From positions 186,001 to 250,000 of the forward strand of contig NZ_FOSC01000005.1 of the NCBI RefSeq assembly GCF_900114155.1: a stretch of DNA of 64,000 nt, read 5' to 3'. Source of the stretch: Marinobacter persicus. Its GTDB lineage: Bacteria; Pseudomonadota; Gammaproteobacteria; Pseudomonadales; Oleiphilaceae. Below, one piece after another: positions 20,932-33,937 of this stretch. A program made the translations under genes and the position numbers. How positions within the stretch are numbered: position 1 is the stretch's first letter; the number at the start of each line of letters is the position of its first letter. The notes beneath the pieces were generated by a model, which saw only the letters and a program-made list of their open reading frames with translations, ran no database searches and had not been told where the DNA came from.

Positions 20932-23496
20932 ATGGCGGAATCCGGCAAAGCGAACCAGGCAGACGCTGAACAGAACCACAAGCAGCTGCGCTTTCGCCGC
21001 CTTATGACACAGGGCGCAAGGGAAGGCGCGGTTATTGCCTTGATTGTACTGGCTATTTACCTGGTGATGGCCCTGTTCACCTTCAGCCCATCCGATCCGG
21101 GCTGGGCCAGCGTGGGTCACGAAACCCAGGTGTCCAACCACGCCGGGCGTTCCGGTGCCTGGCTGGCCAGCCTTCTCATGGACCTCTTTGGCCATGTGGC
21201 CTGGCTGTTCCCCCTCACCATTGCCGGTTGGGCCGTGGCCCTGATCCGCCTGCGCACCCGTCCGCTGGATATCCACTGGCCGCTGGTGATGGTGCGTTTT
21301 GGTGGTTTCGTGCTCATTCTGCTTTCAGCCACCAGCCTGTTGTCCTTGTATTCCGTATTTGGATTGGGTGTATCTTCCGGAGGCGTACTGGGCACCGCCG
21401 TGTCCGAATCCATGATCCGGTTTTTCAACCTTCCGGCCACCACGCTCCTGCTGATCGCTATTTTCCTGTTCGCCCTGACGGTCACCACTGGTTTGTCCTG
21501 GTTCTGGCTCATGGACAGGATCGGTGCGCTGACGCTGGCCGCCGGCAAGCGCCTCAAGGCGCTCACCGAGCGCCGGGAAACCGATGGCGAACGGCCGGAA
21601 AAGCCGATGACTCAGGAGCGCCTGGGGGTCGACCAGCCCGGAGACAGTGCCCGGGCTCTGCGCTGGTGGCAGCGTCTCCTGCGCCGGGACAGTGCTCACG
21701 GGGGGAATGACAAAACCGGCAACGAGCGTAAAGAACCGGCGTTCGGAGCCGAGGCGCCGGAACCGCCCCTGCTCGAGCGCTTCAGCGCCGTAGACATTTC
21801 CGCGGACAGTGCCGGGCACAGCACCGTGGATGATGAAGGGGCCCGAGAGGAACCGTCGACCGACAGCGCCAAAAAAGCCGGCCGTTCACTGAAGATCTCG
21901 CCATTCAAAAAAGACGACGACAAGACCTCGGCCAGGCCTGACAAGAAATCGAAAAGCCGGCAGGGGTCCCTGCTGGAAGACGTGGAGTCCACCATTCCGC
22001 CGCTGTCCTTGCTGGACCCGCCGGAACAGAACAAGCAGATGGGCTATTCCGAGGAGTCGCTCGAACACATGTCGCGGCTGCTGGAAGAAAAACTGGCGGA
22101 CTTCGGGGTGTCCGTGGAAGTGGTGGAAGTCAACCCGGGCCCGGTCATCACCCGGTTCGAAATCAAGCCCGCGCCGGGGGTGAAAGTCAGCAAAATCTCC
22201 AACCTGGCGAAGGATCTGGCGCGCTCACTGGCGGTACTGAGCGTGCGGGTGGTGGAAGTGATCCCCGGCAAGTCCGTGGTGGGTATCGAAATTCCCAATG
22301 AGCAGCGGGACATGGTGCGCCTGAGCGAGGTGCTGGGCGCCCGGGTGTTCACCGAGTCCGCCTCGCCACTGACCCTGGCGCTGGGTAACGACATCGGCGG
22401 TAACCCGATGGTGGCCAACCTGGCGAAAATGCCGCATTTGCTGGTGGCCGGTACCACCGGTTCCGGTAAATCGGTGGGCGTGAATGCCATGATTCTGAGC
22501 ATGCTGCTGAAAAGCACGCCGGATGAGGTGCGCTTCATCATGGTCGACCCGAAAATGCTGGAACTGAGCATTTACGAGGGCATCCCGCACCTGCTGGCGC
22601 CGGTGGTGACCGACATGAAGGAAGCCGCCAACGCCCTGCGCTGGTGTGTGGCGGAAATGGAGCGGCGCTACCGGCTGCTGGCCAGTCTGGGGGTGCGGAA
22701 CATAGCCGGCTATAACAAGAAGGTCCGGGATGCGCGGGCCGAGGGCGAGCCGCTTCTGGACCCCTTGTGGAAGCCGGATGACCACCTGGCCAATGACGAA
22801 CAGGAACGCCCGGAACTCGATACCCTGCCGTTCATCGTGGTGGTGATTGATGAATTCGCCGACATGATGATGATCGTCGGCAAAAAAGTGGAAGAGCTGA
22901 TTGCCCGAATCGCCCAGAAGGCGAGGGCGGCCGGCATTCACCTGATCCTGGCCACCCAGCGGCCGTCCGTGGATGTCATCACCGGTTTGATCAAGGCCAA
23001 TATCCCGACCCGCATCTCGTTCCAGGTGTCGTCCAAGATCGACTCCCGGACAGTCCTGGACCAGGGCGGCGCCGAACAGTTGCTGGGGCATGGTGACATG
23101 CTTTACCTGCCGCCGGGTTCCGGACTGCCGGTGCGTGTACACGGCGCATTTGTGGACGACGATGAAGTGCATCGCGTGGTCAGCGCCTGGAAAGCCCGGG
23201 GCGAACCGGAATACGTTGACGACGTGCTCAACGGGGCCGAGAGTGAGCATCTGCCGGGCGTGCCGACCCTCACCGAGGGTGGTGGTGGCGATGAAGGCGA
23301 TGCCCTGTTCGATGAAGCGGTGGCGTTTGTCACCGAAGGGCGTCGGGTCTCCATCTCCTCGGTCCAGCGAAAATTCAAAATCGGCTACAACCGCGCGGCC
23401 AACCTGGTGGATGCCATGGAAGCCGCCGGCGTTGTCAGCCCCGCGGGCCACAATGGCGCCAGAGAAGTACTGGCGCCACCGCCTCCCAAAAACTAG
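20932..23496 (+). CDS. ftsK: DNA translocase FtsK
   Basis: Septal DNA pump for chromosome dimer resolution. 854 aa: four N-terminal membrane helices (to about residue 195), a short charged linker (about 200-355), then the RecA-like motor with Walker [17 protein letters not shown] (about 503-518) and Walker [14 protein letters not shown]. The C-terminal winged-helix gamma domain ([20 protein letters not shown]) reads KOPS sites. The linker is short compared with E. coli FtsK. lolA follows 13 bp downstream. Confidence 0.97.
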   Translation: MAESGKANQADAEQNHKQLRFRRLMTQGAREGAVIALIVLAIYLVMALFTFSPSDPGWASVGHETQVSNHAGRSGAWLASLLMDLFGHVAWLFPLTIAGWAVALIRLRTRPLDIHWPLVMVRFGGFVLILLSATSLLSLYSVFGLGVSSGGVLGTAVSESMIRFFNLPATTLLLIAIFLFALTVTTGLSWFWLMDRIGALTLAAGKRLKALTERRETDGERPEKPMTQERLGVDQPGDSARALRWWQRLLRRDSAHGGNDKTGNERKEPAFGAEAPEPPLLERFSAVDISADSAGHSTVDDEGAREEPSTDSAKKAGRSLKISPFKKDDDKTSARPDKKSKSRQGSLLEDVESTIPPLSLLDPPEQNKQMGYSEESLEHMSRLLEEKLADFGVSVEVVEVNPGPVITRFEIKPAPGVKVSKISNLAKDLARSLAVLSVRVVEVIPGKSVVGIEIPNEQRDMVRLSEVLGARVFTESASPLTLALGNDIGGNPMVANLAKMPHLLVAGTTGSGKSVGVNAMILSMLLKSTPDEVRFIMVDPKMLELSIYEGIPHLLAPVVTDMKEAANALRWCVAEMERRYRLLASLGVRNIAGYNKKVRDARAEGEPLLDPLWKPDDHLANDEQERPELDTLPFIVVVIDEFADMMMIVGKKVEELIARIAQKARAAGIHLILATQRPSVDVITGLIKANIPTRISFQVSSKIDSRTVLDQGGAEQLLGHGDMLYLPPGSGLPVRVHGAFVDDDEVHRVVSAWKARGEPEYVDDVLNGAESEHLPGVPTLTEGGGGDEGDALFDEAVAFVTEGRRVSISSVQRKFKIGYNRAANLVDAMEAAGVVSPAGHNGAREVLAPPPPKN

Positions 23497-23509
23497 GAGC
23501 CGAACGACC

Positions 23510-24160
23510 ATGATTCGACGTTTCACTGCCGTGTTTGCCTGGATGCTGGTAATGCTGTCCCCGATGGCGGTTGCCGCGGAAAACGAAGCCTCCAGGGCTT
23601 CCGCCGGCCAGCTTGCCGAGATGCTCCGCGATTATGAAAGCTATCAGGCGGACTTTATCCAGATCGTTGTGGACGACAGCGGCTCCCAGGTACAGGAAAC
23701 CCGGGGTGAGCTGAAAGCCAGCCGGCCGGGCCGCTTCTACTGGGAAACCGGCGCCCCACTGAAACAGTTTATTGTCAGCAATGGCGATACGGTGGAAGTG
23801 TACGACCCCGACCTGGAGCAGGTAACCATCCACCAACTGGACGACCAGGTGCAAAGCACCCCGGCGCTGCTGTTGAGTGGCGAGGTTGACAACCTGCACG
23901 AGACCTATGAAGTTTACCAGCGCGGTGTTGGCAGCCAGGTCCGGGAATTCCGCCTGGTGCCCCGTTCGGCGGATTCACTGTTTACCTCGCTTCGCCTGAG
24001 TTTCAGCGACGGCGTCTTGCAGGAAATGCGCATGGAAGACTCACTCGGTCAGCTCAGTATTCTCAGCTTCGAGAACGTCACCCTGAACGAGGCCATTGAT
24101 AACGACGTGTTCCGCCTGGATTACCCGGAGGGCGTTGACGTTATCCGGGACAACCCCTGA
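23510..24160 (+). CDS. lolA: Outer-membrane lipoprotein carrier protein
   Basis: Periplasmic chaperone taking lipoproteins from LolCDE to LolB. 216 aa. The signal peptide MIRRFTAVFAWMLVMLSPMA is followed by cleavage near AVAAENEA, then the half-barrel fold (YESYQADFIQIVVDDSGSQ, GRFYWETGAPLKQFIVSNGD). The ATG 23510 follows AGGAG. The stop shares one base with the rarA start (TGATG), so the genes are probably coupled. Confidence 0.96.
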   Translation: MIRRFTAVFAWMLVMLSPMAVAAENEASRASAGQLAEMLRDYESYQADFIQIVVDDSGSQVQETRGELKASRPGRFYWETGAPLKQFIVSNGDTVEVYDPDLEQVTIHQLDDQVQSTPALLLSGEVDNLHETYEVYQRGVGSQVREFRLVPRSADSLFTSLRLSFSDGVLQEMRMEDSLGQLSILSFENVTLNEAIDNDVFRLDYPEGVDVIRDNP

Positions 24161-25497
24161 TGCAGGACAGCCTGTTCGCCCCGGACACCGGCTTCCAGCC
24201 GCTGGCAGCCCGCATGCGGCCTGCCACCCTGGACGATTATGTCGGTCAGACTCACCTCGTGGGCCCGGGCAAACCACTGCGCAAGGCCGTGGAACAGGGC
24301 CAACTGCATTCCATGATCCTGTGGGGGCCGCCGGGGGTAGGTAAAACCACCTTCGCCCGCCTGTTGGCGAATGTCGGCAACCTGTCGTACGAGACGCTCT
24401 CGGCCGTGCTCAGTGGCGTCAAGGACATTCGCGAGGTGGTCGAGCGGGCCCGCAACCGCAAGCAGTCCCACGGCCAGGACACCCTGTTGTTTGTTGACGA
24501 GGTGCACCGCTTCAACAAAAGCCAGCAGGACGCCTTCCTGCCGCACATTGAAGACGGCACCTTCATCTTCGTGGGCGCCACCACCGAAAATCCGTCGTTC
24601 GAGCTGAACAGCGCACTCCTGTCCCGAACCCGCGTGTACGTGCTGAAGAACCTGGAGCGGGACGACATCCTGCGCCTGCTGGACCGGGCGCTGAACGACC
24701 CGAACGGCTTTAACGGCAGCCTGGCCGTGGAGCAGGAGGTTCTTGAAACCATTGCCGAAGCCTCCGGTGGCGATGCCCGCCGCGCGCTGAATATCCTGGA
24801 GATCTCCGCCGACCTTGCCGAGCCGGACGAGCAGGGCCTGAACCGGGTCACCGCCCACACCCTCGAGCAGGTGCTGCAAACCAGCCTGCGGCGCTTCGAC
24901 AAGGGCGGTGACGTGTTCTACGACCAGATCTCCGCCCTGCACAAATCCGTGCGCGGCTCCAGCGCCGACGGCTCCCTGTACTGGCTGTGCCGGATGCTTG
25001 ATGGCGGTTGTGATCCGCTTTACATCGCCCGCCGGCTGGTACGCATCGCCAGCGAAGACATCGGCAACGCCGACCCCCGTGCCCTGCAAATCACCCTGCA
25101 GGCCTGGGACGCCCAGGAACGCCTGGGCTCCCCGGAAGGCGAACTGGCGCTGGCCCAGGCGGTCACCTACATCGCCCTGGCGCCAAAAAGCAATGCCGTC
25201 TACAAAGCCTTCAACCAGACCATGGCCGATGTACGCCTGGATCCGGATTACGAAGTCCCGGTACACCTGCGCAACGCCCCCACCAAACTGCTGAAAACCC
25301 TGGGTCACGGCGACGAATACCGCTACGCCCACGACGAGCCGGACGCCTACGCCGCCGGCGAATGCTACCTACCGGAAGCCATTCACCAGCGCCGCTATTA
25401 CCAGCCGGTGAAACGGGGGCTGGAAATCAAACTGGCGGAGAAGCGCGAGCGTTTGGAAGCGATGGATGCTAAAAGTGCCAGACGGCGGTACTCCTAG
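24160..25497 (+). CDS. rarA: Replication-associated recombination protein A (AAA+ ATPase)
   Basis: 445-aa clamp-loader-like AAA+ protein acting at stalled forks. Walker A GPPGVGKTTFARLLA (about residues 56-70), Walker B TLLFVDEVHRFNKSQQD, sensor region FVGATTENPSFELNSALLSR, and the C-terminal MgsA tetramerisation domain (HKSVRGSSADGSLYWLCRML). It overlaps lolA by one base. A long palindromic repeat begins nine bases after its stop. Confidence 0.96.
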   Translation: MQDSLFAPDTGFQPLAARMRPATLDDYVGQTHLVGPGKPLRKAVEQGQLHSMILWGPPGVGKTTFARLLANVGNLSYETLSAVLSGVKDIREVVERARNRKQSHGQDTLLFVDEVHRFNKSQQDAFLPHIEDGTFIFVGATTENPSFELNSALLSRTRVYVLKNLERDDILRLLDRALNDPNGFNGSLAVEQEVLETIAEASGGDARRALNILEISADLAEPDEQGLNRVTAHTLEQVLQTSLRRFDKGGDVFYDQISALHKSVRGSSADGSLYWLCRMLDGGCDPLYIARRLVRIASEDIGNADPRALQITLQAWDAQERLGSPEGELALAQAVTYIALAPKSNAVYKAFNQTMADVRLDPDYEVPVHLRNAPTKLLKTLGHGDEYRYAHDEPDAYAAGECYLPEAIHQRRYYQPVKRGLEIKLAEKRERLEAMDAKSARRRYS

Positions 25498-25506
25498 GTC
25501 AGGAGG

Positions 25507-25607
25507 CGGTGGGTAGCGCTTTCCAAAACCGTGCGGAGCCATGGATGGCGGAGCTCGAGCGCTACAGGGATGTATTCACAGCGTGTTTTGGAAAGCGCTA
25601 CCCACCG
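25507..25607 (+). repeat. Long palindromic intergenic repeat, copy 3
   Basis: A perfect 23-bp inverted repeat (25507-25529 and 25585-25607) with the core CTTTCCAAAA / TTTTGGAAAG. The interior has GAGCCATGGATGGC and ACAGGGATGTATTCACAGCG. It starts nine bases after rarA and may act as a transcription or mRNA-end structure. Outer arm sequence differs from the other copies but is internally complementary. Confidence 0.9.
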
Positions 25608-25683
25608 ACTCCGTGCGGGCAACTCCATTGGTGAATTCAGACTCCCGCCCCCCACAGGTGGTGTTCAGGCCGTTCCGTGCAGG

Positions 25684-27856
<2,173 letters not shown>

Positions 27857-27876
27857 TGCCAGCGCACCCTGAGGTC

Positions 27877-27907
27877 CTGGCCCGTGCCGGTGGACGGCCC
27901 GGGCCAG
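27877..27907. terminator. Possible hairpin between convergent cobA and DAHP synthase genes
   Basis: An 8-bp stem CTGGCCCG / CGGGCCAG with a 15-base loop and no T-tract. It could help to end transcription from both sides. Weak. Confidence 0.3.
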
Positions 27908-27914
27908 TTGCGCA

Positions 27915-28988
27915 TCACTGGTTGCGCTTGGGCAGCACGTCTTTCAGCTTGGCGCGCATATCACGGATGGCCTTTTCCGTGGTTTCCCAGTTGATACAGG
28001 CGTCGGTAATGGATACGCCGTATTTCAGGTCTTCCAGATTTTCCGGAATCTTCTGATTGCCTTCGTTGATATGACTTTCCACCATCAGGCTCTGGATGGA
28101 GGTGTTGCCTTCCAGAATCTGGTGAGTCACATCCTGCATGACCAGCGGCTGAATGGCCGGATCCTTGTTGGAATTGGCGTGGCTGCAGTCCACCATAATG
28201 GACTTGCGCAGGCCGGCTTTCTCCAGTGCCTGTTCACACAGCGCCACACTGACCGAGTCGTAGTTAGGCTTGCCGCCACCACCACGCAGCACCGCGTGAC
28301 CGTACTGGTTACCCTTGGTGCGGATAATCGCGCCTTTGCCCTGCTGGTCAATGCCCAGGAAACTGTGCGGGTGGGAGGCGGATTTCATGGCGTTGATGGT
28401 CACGTCCAGGCTGCCGTCGGTGCCGTTCTTGAAGCCGATGGCCATGGACAGGCCGCTGCTCATTTCCCGATGGGTCTGGGATTCGGTGGTGCGGGCGCCG
28501 ATGGCGGACCAGGCAATGGTGTCCTGCAGGTACTGGGGGGAGATCGGGTCCAGCGCCTCGGTGGCGGCCGGCAGGCCCATCTCGTTAATGTCCAGCAGCA
28601 GGCGACGGCCAATGTGCAGGCCTTCCTCGATATCGAAGGTGTCGTTCAGGTGCGGGTCGTTGATCAAACCTTTCCAGCCGACCGTGGTGCGGGGCTTTTC
28701 AAAGTAAACACGCATCACCAGCAGCAGGGTGTCGCTCACTTCATCGGCCAGTTTTTTCAGACGCTGGGCGTAATCCCTGGCGGCTTCCACATCGTGGATT
28801 GAGCAGGGGCCAACCACAACAAACAGACGATGGTCCTTGCGATCCAGAATGTCATAAATGGCCTGGCGACCATTGGCGACGGTTTCGGCGGCCTTGTCTG
28901 ACAACGGCATCTGCTCTTTCAGAGCTTCCGGCGTAATCAGTGATTCCTGACTGGCCACATTCAGGTTTTCCAGTTTCTTCCCGGACAT
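27915..28988 (-). CDS. 3-deoxy-7-phosphoheptulonate (DAHP) synthase, class I
   Basis: Condenses PEP and erythrose-4-phosphate, the first step of aromatic synthesis. 357 aa of the AroF/AroG/AroH type. PEP and metal motifs are seen: FVVVGPCSIHD, MRVYFEKPRTTVGWKGLIND, GFKNGTDGS and VDCSHANSNKDP. The isozyme, and so which amino acid inhibits it, cannot be decided by eye. It is convergent with cobA and divergent from the DUF1631 gene, with 132 bp between starts. Confidence 0.95.
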   Translation of the reverse strand: MSGKKLENLNVASQESLITPEALKEQMPLSDKAAETVANGRQAIYDILDRKDHRLFVVVGPCSIHDVEAARDYAQRLKKLADEVSDTLLLVMRVYFEKPRTTVGWKGLINDPHLNDTFDIEEGLHIGRRLLLDINEMGLPAATEALDPISPQYLQDTIAWSAIGARTTESQTHREMSSGLSMAIGFKNGTDGSLDVTINAMKSASHPHSFLGIDQQGKGAIIRTKGNQYGHAVLRGGGGKPNYDSVSVALCEQALEKAGLRKSIMVDCSHANSNKDPAIQPLVMQDVTHQILEGNTSIQSLMVESHINEGNQKIPENLEDLKYGVSITDACINWETTEKAIRDMRAKLKDVLPKRNQ

Positions 28989-29042
28989 CTAAACTCACCC
29001 GATGGATATTTGAAGACTTTTGTTGGTGGCGCCGGCGCGCAG

Positions 29043-29073
29043 TTGCGGCAGACCCCGGCGAGTTGGTTATACT
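29043..29073 (+). promoter_or_regulatory. Possible promoter of the DUF1631 gene
   Basis: TTGCGG (29043-29048) and TATACT (29068-29073), spacer 19, 47 bp before ATG 29121. If real, it excludes a start at the upstream in-frame ATG 29010. Confidence 0.35.
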
Positions 29074-29120
29074 GCGTCATTTACAGCGCCTTTTCAACGC
29101 TTCCACAGAACGGGGCCCGG

Positions 29121-30944
29121 ATGTCATCAGCTCAAACGAAACCGCCACGCACCCGTGCAACAAGGGCGCAGGTTTCTTCCTGTATAAACAAGATACTGGC
29201 CTGTATCCGGGTGCCGGATTTGCCCTATCCGGCCGGAAAGGTGCCGCCGGAAGCCGAGCCTGAATGGCATTCCTTACTGTTGTCATGCTGGACAGAGCAG
29301 CGGGACGAGCGGGTCACCGACGTGCTCGGGTCGGTCAACGTGATCTGGACCACCCGACAGGTAAACGCGGCGTACCTTTCCGATCGCATTATGGACCTGT
29401 TTCTGAAATCCAGTGGCCTGCATGCCACACTGGTGGGACGTATCGCGCGGCTTCGTTTCTGGCTGGCCTGGCGACTGGATGTGGCCGAATCCGCCGCGTT
29501 TACGCCCGTGCTGCTCGACTGGCTGGACCACCTGCAGGAGTGGCGGGGCTGGAGCGATACCGGTGGCCGCTCCGCACGGGCCTTACTCGATCAGCTGGAC
29601 GCCATGAAACACGCGGTGGCGGACAGCTTTCTGCACCAGACCGCCGAACCGGTAGACCAGTTCTGTGAACACTGGCTGATTGATTCGGAAAAGCGCATGG
29701 GCCAGGTCAGCCGTTTGCGCGAGCGTCTGCTGGAAACCGAGCAGGGAGCCGCGCGTCAGCGCCTGGCTGATCAGGTGGCCCGGGCACTCATTGGCCGGGC
29801 ACTGGCCGGTCGGCACCTGCCAGTGTCCATTAGCCGGTTTGTACTGGACCATTGGTACAACGTGCTCAAACAGAGCGTGTGGCTGGAAGGCACGGAAGGC
29901 GAATTGCATCGCCATGCCAACAAGTTGATGGAATGGCTGGTGTGGGCCGGTGATCCGGAACTGTCGAAAAACGATCGTAGCCGGCTCTATCACGTGGGTG
30001 AACAGATAGAAGAGCGCATTCGCGATGTCTGGGCCCGGGCACTGGGCTCGGAGCCGCCTTCCGGCATTGTTGAGCCGGTGCAGGCGGAGATTGTCGCCCG
30101 GGTGCGGGGAGACGAGCCGGTGCTGGAACCGGCTCTGCCGGAAAACGGCGGATTCACCTGGGATGCCAGCTGGCTGTCGATGGCGCCGGTGGACCCGGCA
30201 TCTGCAAAGCCGTTCACCCAGCACTGGTACGTGGAGGGAGAAGGCGCCAGGGAGCAGAGACGTTTTTTCTTCGCCCTGCTGGAACCCACCAACGAGATTC
30301 TCTGGACCAATGGCGTCGGGGCCAGGCTGGGGCTGCAATTCTGGCACAGTTTTGCCCGCAGCCTTGAGCAGGGCACCCTGAAGGCGCTACCAGAGCCCAC
30401 GCCGTTTGGCGAGGTGCTGGAAGAGTCTGTCCTGGTACTGGCGCGGGTTTGCAGCAAGCAGAAAAAACAACGGGAAGCGGCCGCGGCCCAGGCCCGGGAG
30501 AGGGCAGACACCCTGCGCCGGCAAAAGGAGCAGGAAGAACAGGAGCGGCAGCAGGCTGAAGCCCGCCGTCAGGCGGAGCTGGCCGAACAGAAAGCCAATG
30601 CCGAACGCCAGCGCCTGGAAGACGAACAGGCCAGACAGGCCGAGCAACTGCGGCAGCAGGAGCAGGAGGTCGGCAAACTGGTGGGCAGCCTGGGACTGGG
30701 CGGATGGATCGCGGTTACCCGCGACACCGGTGAAGAACCGGTTCGCCTGAAACTGGCGGTCAAGATTGCCGCCTCCAACAAATTCGTATTTGTTGACAGA
30801 CTCGGGCTCAACCGGACCGAATACCTCTTTGATGAGCTGGTGAGCGGAATTATTGACGGCTCCATTCGCCTGCTCGGGAAATCCGCGGAATTTGATGACA
30901 CCCTCAGCCGCGTCGTCGGCCGTATTCGCGTGGGGCGAAGCTGA
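29121..30944 (+). CDS. DUF1631 family protein
   Basis: 607 aa from ATG 29121 (MSSAQTKPPRTRATRAQ). Related proteins of this family are sometimes labelled thymidine phosphorylase without basis. Seen: an all-helical N-terminal half, a Glu/Gln/Arg-rich coiled coil at about residues 455-540, and a C-terminal small domain (LGLGGWIAVTRDTGEEPVRLKLAVKI) that resembles a degenerate PilZ barrel and is followed by FVFVDRLGLNRTEYL. A real PilZ gene follows 17 bp downstream, so the pair probably works together in c-di-GMP-linked regulation. The function is unknown. Confidence 0.85.
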   Translation: MSSAQTKPPRTRATRAQVSSCINKILACIRVPDLPYPAGKVPPEAEPEWHSLLLSCWTEQRDERVTDVLGSVNVIWTTRQVNAAYLSDRIMDLFLKSSGLHATLVGRIARLRFWLAWRLDVAESAAFTPVLLDWLDHLQEWRGWSDTGGRSARALLDQLDAMKHAVADSFLHQTAEPVDQFCEHWLIDSEKRMGQVSRLRERLLETEQGAARQRLADQVARALIGRALAGRHLPVSISRFVLDHWYNVLKQSVWLEGTEGELHRHANKLMEWLVWAGDPELSKNDRSRLYHVGEQIEERIRDVWARALGSEPPSGIVEPVQAEIVARVRGDEPVLEPALPENGGFTWDASWLSMAPVDPASAKPFTQHWYVEGEGAREQRRFFFALLEPTNEILWTNGVGARLGLQFWHSFARSLEQGTLKALPEPTPFGEVLEESVLVLARVCSKQKKQREAAAAQARERADTLRRQKEQEEQERQQAEARRQAELAEQKANAERQRLEDEQARQAEQLRQQEQEVGKLVGSLGLGGWIAVTRDTGEEPVRLKLAVKIAASNKFVFVDRLGLNRTEYLFDELVSGIIDGSIRLLGKSAEFDDTLSRVVGRIRVGRS

Positions 30945-30961
30945 ACCATTAGGGAAGAACC

Positions 30962-31378
30962 ATGACGGACCAGAATTACACCTTTGGCACCGGGCCGGAG
31001 TTGCCCAGAGGACACGACGACCGTGCCTCCTACCGGCTGACGGCTCGTGCCGTTGCCGGAATTCAACTGGAAGCGCCGGAGCCTTCCTCCGTGCCTCTGG
31101 CCGGCGCAGATAAACCCCGGATTGCCCAGTGCCGGATTCGCGATATTTCCACGGATGGCTTCAGCCTGTTGGCACGGGAGCCATTAATGGCGGATTCCAT
31201 CCTGGGCGCCAGCATTGATCTGGGTAACGGCAGGGCGCCGTTTCAGCTGATGATCGAAGTGGTCTGGTGCCGTCCGGTGAAGGAGGGGTACCTGGTGGGG
31301 GTGCGGGTGCTGGAATCAGACGAGACCGATTATCTGGAATGGATGGACGCGGTGGCGCAAGCACTGGCCGAAAGCTGA
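30962..31378 (+). CDS. PilZ-domain protein (probable c-di-GMP receptor)
   Basis: 138 aa. The c-di-GMP signature is complete: RASYR (RxxxR, about residues 21-25) and DISTDGF (D/NxSxxG, about 60-66), followed by a small beta barrel. It lies 17 bp after the DUF1631 gene with GGGAAGAACC before ATG, so it is in the same operon. The target is unknown. A bidirectional terminator follows. Confidence 0.9.
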   Translation: MTDQNYTFGTGPELPRGHDDRASYRLTARAVAGIQLEAPEPSSVPLAGADKPRIAQCRIRDISTDGFSLLAREPLMADSILGASIDLGNGRAPFQLMIEVVWCRPVKEGYLVGVRVLESDETDYLEWMDAVAQALAES

Positions 31379-31425
31379 CGCACCCGGCTCTGAAAACGAC
31401 CGGATCAACCCCCGTCTCCAATAAA

Positions 31426-31453
31426 AAAGGGCCGGCGCTGACGCCGGCCCTTT
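31426..31453. terminator. Bidirectional terminator between PilZ gene and fabI
   Basis: A 12-bp stem AAAGGGCCGGCG / CGCCGGCCCTTT with loop CTGA, preceded by an A-run (ATAAAAAAG) and followed by TTTCGG. It sits between convergent genes. Confidence 0.85.
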
Positions 31454-31484
31454 CGGTATTGGCAGCATGAACACAGGCTGCGTA

Positions 31485-32270
31485 TCAGTCTTCCAGCTCG
31501 CCCATGCCGGTGATGTTGAAACCACCATCCACGTACATGATCTCACCGGTGATACCGGAGGCCAGGTCGGAACCCAGGAAGGCGGCCGCGTTGCCCACTT
31601 CCTCGGTGGTCACGTTACGACGCAGCGGTGCGCGCTTGGCGTTCTCGGCCAGCATGCGACGGAAGCTGGCAATACCGGAAGCGGCCAGGGTCTTGATCGG
31701 GCCGGCGGAAATGCCGTTCACGCGGATACCGTCTTTGCCCAGGCTGGCTGCCATGTAACGAACGTTGGCTTCCAGGGAAGCCTTGGCCAGGCCCATCACG
31801 TTGTAGTTCTGCAGGACACGCTCGGCGCCCAGGTAGCTCAGGGTGACCAGGCTGCTGCCTTCGTGCATCATGTCGCGGGCACCCTTGGCCAGCGCCACGA
31901 AGCTGTAGGAGCTGATGTCGTGGGCGATCTTGAAGCCTTCCCGGGTGGTCACGTCCACGTAGTTGCCATTCAGCTCGTGGGCCGGGGCATAACCGACTGC
32001 GTGGATGATGATGTCGATGTTGTCCCAGTGCTTCTTCAGCTCGGTAAAGACGTTATCGATCTCTTCATCGCTGGCCACGTCGCACGGGAAAGTCAGCTTG
32101 CTGCCCCACTGGTCCGCGAACTTCTCAACGCGGGATTGCAGTTTTTCATTCTGGTAGGTGAAGGCCATTTCGGCGCCTTCACGGGCAAAAGCCTCGGCAA
32201 TGCCGTAGGCAATGGAGTGTTTACTGGCAACGCCAACAATCAGTGCTTTCTTGCCACTGAGCATACCCAT
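31485..32270 (-). CDS. fabI: Enoyl-[acyl-carrier-protein] reductase (NADH)
   Basis: Last reductive step of each fatty acid elongation cycle. 261-aa short-chain dehydrogenase: cofactor loop [16 protein letters not shown] (about residues 10-25) and catalytic Tyr-x6-Lys in [14 protein letters not shown], with the C-terminal [11 protein letters not shown]. It is the standard triclosan-target class. It is transcribed away from the yej genes' 3' end and closes the minus-strand block. Confidence 0.97.
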   Translation of the reverse strand: MGMLSGKKALIVGVASKHSIAYGIAEAFAREGAEMAFTYQNEKLQSRVEKFADQWGSKLTFPCDVASDEEIDNVFTELKKHWDNIDIIIHAVGYAPAHELNGNYVDVTTREGFKIAHDISSYSFVALAKGARDMMHEGSSLVTLSYLGAERVLQNYNVMGLAKASLEANVRYMAASLGKDGIRVNGISAGPIKTLAASGIASFRRMLAENAKRAPLRRNVTTEEVGNAAAFLGSDLASGITGEIMYVDGGFNITGMGELED

Positions 32271-32337
32271 GGGTTCGAACTCCCTATGTTCTTTGGTTTC
32301 AATAAATTATCCCGGACCACCGGGGCCCGGGTAACGA

Positions 32338-33936
32338 TCAATTGGTCGTAGACTGATGAAACAACGCCGCGCTGAGCAGATCCCGCGTATAGGCCTGCTC
32401 AGGGTTCCGGAAAATGGTCTCGGCGGTGCCATATTCGACAATCCGACCCTGCTTCAATACCAGCAGTTTGTGACTGAGGGCCCGGACCACAGCCAGATCG
32501 TGACTGATAAAGATATAGGATAACCCATATCGGGCCTGAATATCGCGTAGCAGTTCAATAACCTGCTTCTGAACCGTGCGGTCGAGCGCCGAGGTTGGTT
32601 CGTCCAACACGATGATGTCCGGCTGCAGGACCAGTGCGCGGGCAATGGCGATGCGCTGGCGCTGGCCGCCGGAAAACTCGTGGGGGTAGCGGTGCCGGGC
32701 TCCCGGGTCCAGACCGACGTCGGTGAGGGCCCGGATAACCATCGCCTCGTGTTCCGCAAGCTTGTCGGGCGAGTGAATCGCCAGCCCCTCGCCGATAATC
32801 TCGGCCACCGACATGCGCGGGCTCAGGCTGCCGAACGGATCCTGGAAGACGATCTGGATTCGCCGGCGCCACGGCCGGAACTGTTTCTGGCTCATGCTGC
32901 CCAGATCCGTGCCATCCAGGCTAATATTGCCGGTGGCGCCGGTCAGTTTCAGCAGGGCATGGCCGATGGTGGTCTTGCCGCTGCCGCTTTCACCGACAAT
33001 GCCCAGGGTTTCCCCTTTGCGCACGGTAAAACTGACGTCCTGCACCGCGTGGAAGGCTTCCCTGACCCGCCCCAGCAGGTTTTTACGGATCGGAAAGCGC
33101 ACGTTCAGGGTGTCGACCGTCAGCAGCTCCGAATGGCTTCCTGCAATGGTTTCCGGGCTTTCCGGCGGCTCGGCATCGATCAGTTTGCGGGTGTAGGGGT
33201 GTTGCGGGTTGCGGAACAGCGCTTCGCAGTCACCGGCCTCCACGGCTTTGCCTTTTTCCATCACCACCACCTGATCGGCGTAGCGCCGCACCAGCGTGAG
33301 GTCGTGGGTGATCAGCAGAAGGGCCATGCCCATTTTGTGCTGAAGGGATTCGAGCAGCTCCAGCACCTGCTTTTGCACCGTTACATCCAGCGCGGTGGTG
33401 GGTTCGTCGGCAATCAACAGTTCCGGTTCGTTGGCCAGGGCCATGGCAATCATCACCCGTTGCTTCTGCCCGCCGGAGAGCTGGTGAGGGTAGCTCTTCA
33501 GCCGCCGTTCCGGTTCGGGAATGCCCACAAGGTCGAGCAGTTCCAAGCAACGCTCGCGGGCCTGGGGCCCACGCAGGCCCTTGTGCAGCTCCAGGGTTTC
33601 GGTAATCTGCTTCTCCACCGTGTGCAGTGGATTGAGCGAGGTCATCGGTTCCTGGAAGATCATGCTGATTTTCCAGCCCCGGATCTGGCGCAGGCGCTTC
33701 TCGGAGGCTTTGAGCAGGTCCTCGCCGTGATACTCGATTCTGCCGGACGGATACCCGGCGTGGCGTTCATCCAGCAGGCGCAGCACTGACAACGCCGAGA
33801 TGGACTTGCCAGAGCCGCTTTCACCGACCAGCGCCAGGGTCTGTCCGGGTTGCAGGGCAAACGACAGGCCGTCGACCACCGGTGGGCCGTTGTCAAAACA
33901 GATGGAAAGATCCGAGACGGTCAGCAGGTCACTCAT
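32338..33936 (-). CDS. yejF: ABC transporter ATPase with two nucleotide-binding domains (YejF-like)
   Basis: 532 aa from ATG 33936 ([12 protein letters not shown]), chosen because it follows the yejE stop by one base; a longer in-frame start at 33984 would overlap yejE. Two full ABC modules: Walker [18 protein letters not shown] and [17 protein letters not shown]; signatures LSGGQKQR and FSGGQRQR. It energises oligopeptide-type uptake through YejBE. Related systems import microcin C or peptidyl-nucleoside compounds (Npp in Pseudomonas). The substrate here is not known. Confidence 0.93.
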   Translation of the reverse strand: MSDLLTVSDLSICFDNGPPVVDGLSFALQPGQTLALVGESGSGKSISALSVLRLLDERHAGYPSGRIEYHGEDLLKASEKRLRQIRGWKISMIFQEPMTSLNPLHTVEKQITETLELHKGLRGPQARERCLELLDLVGIPEPERRLKSYPHQLSGGQKQRVMIAMALANEPELLIADEPTTALDVTVQKQVLELLESLQHKMGMALLLITHDLTLVRRYADQVVVMEKGKAVEAGDCEALFRNPQHPYTRKLIDAEPPESPETIAGSHSELLTVDTLNVRFPIRKNLLGRVREAFHAVQDVSFTVRKGETLGIVGESGSGKTTIGHALLKLTGATGNISLDGTDLGSMSQKQFRPWRRRIQIVFQDPFGSLSPRMSVAEIIGEGLAIHSPDKLAEHEAMVIRALTDVGLDPGARHRYPHEFSGGQRQRIAIARALVLQPDIIVLDEPTSALDRTVQKQVIELLRDIQARYGLSYIFISHDLAVVRALSHKLLVLKQGRIVEYGTAETIFRNPEQAYTRDLLSAALFHQSTTN

Positions 33937-33937
33937 A

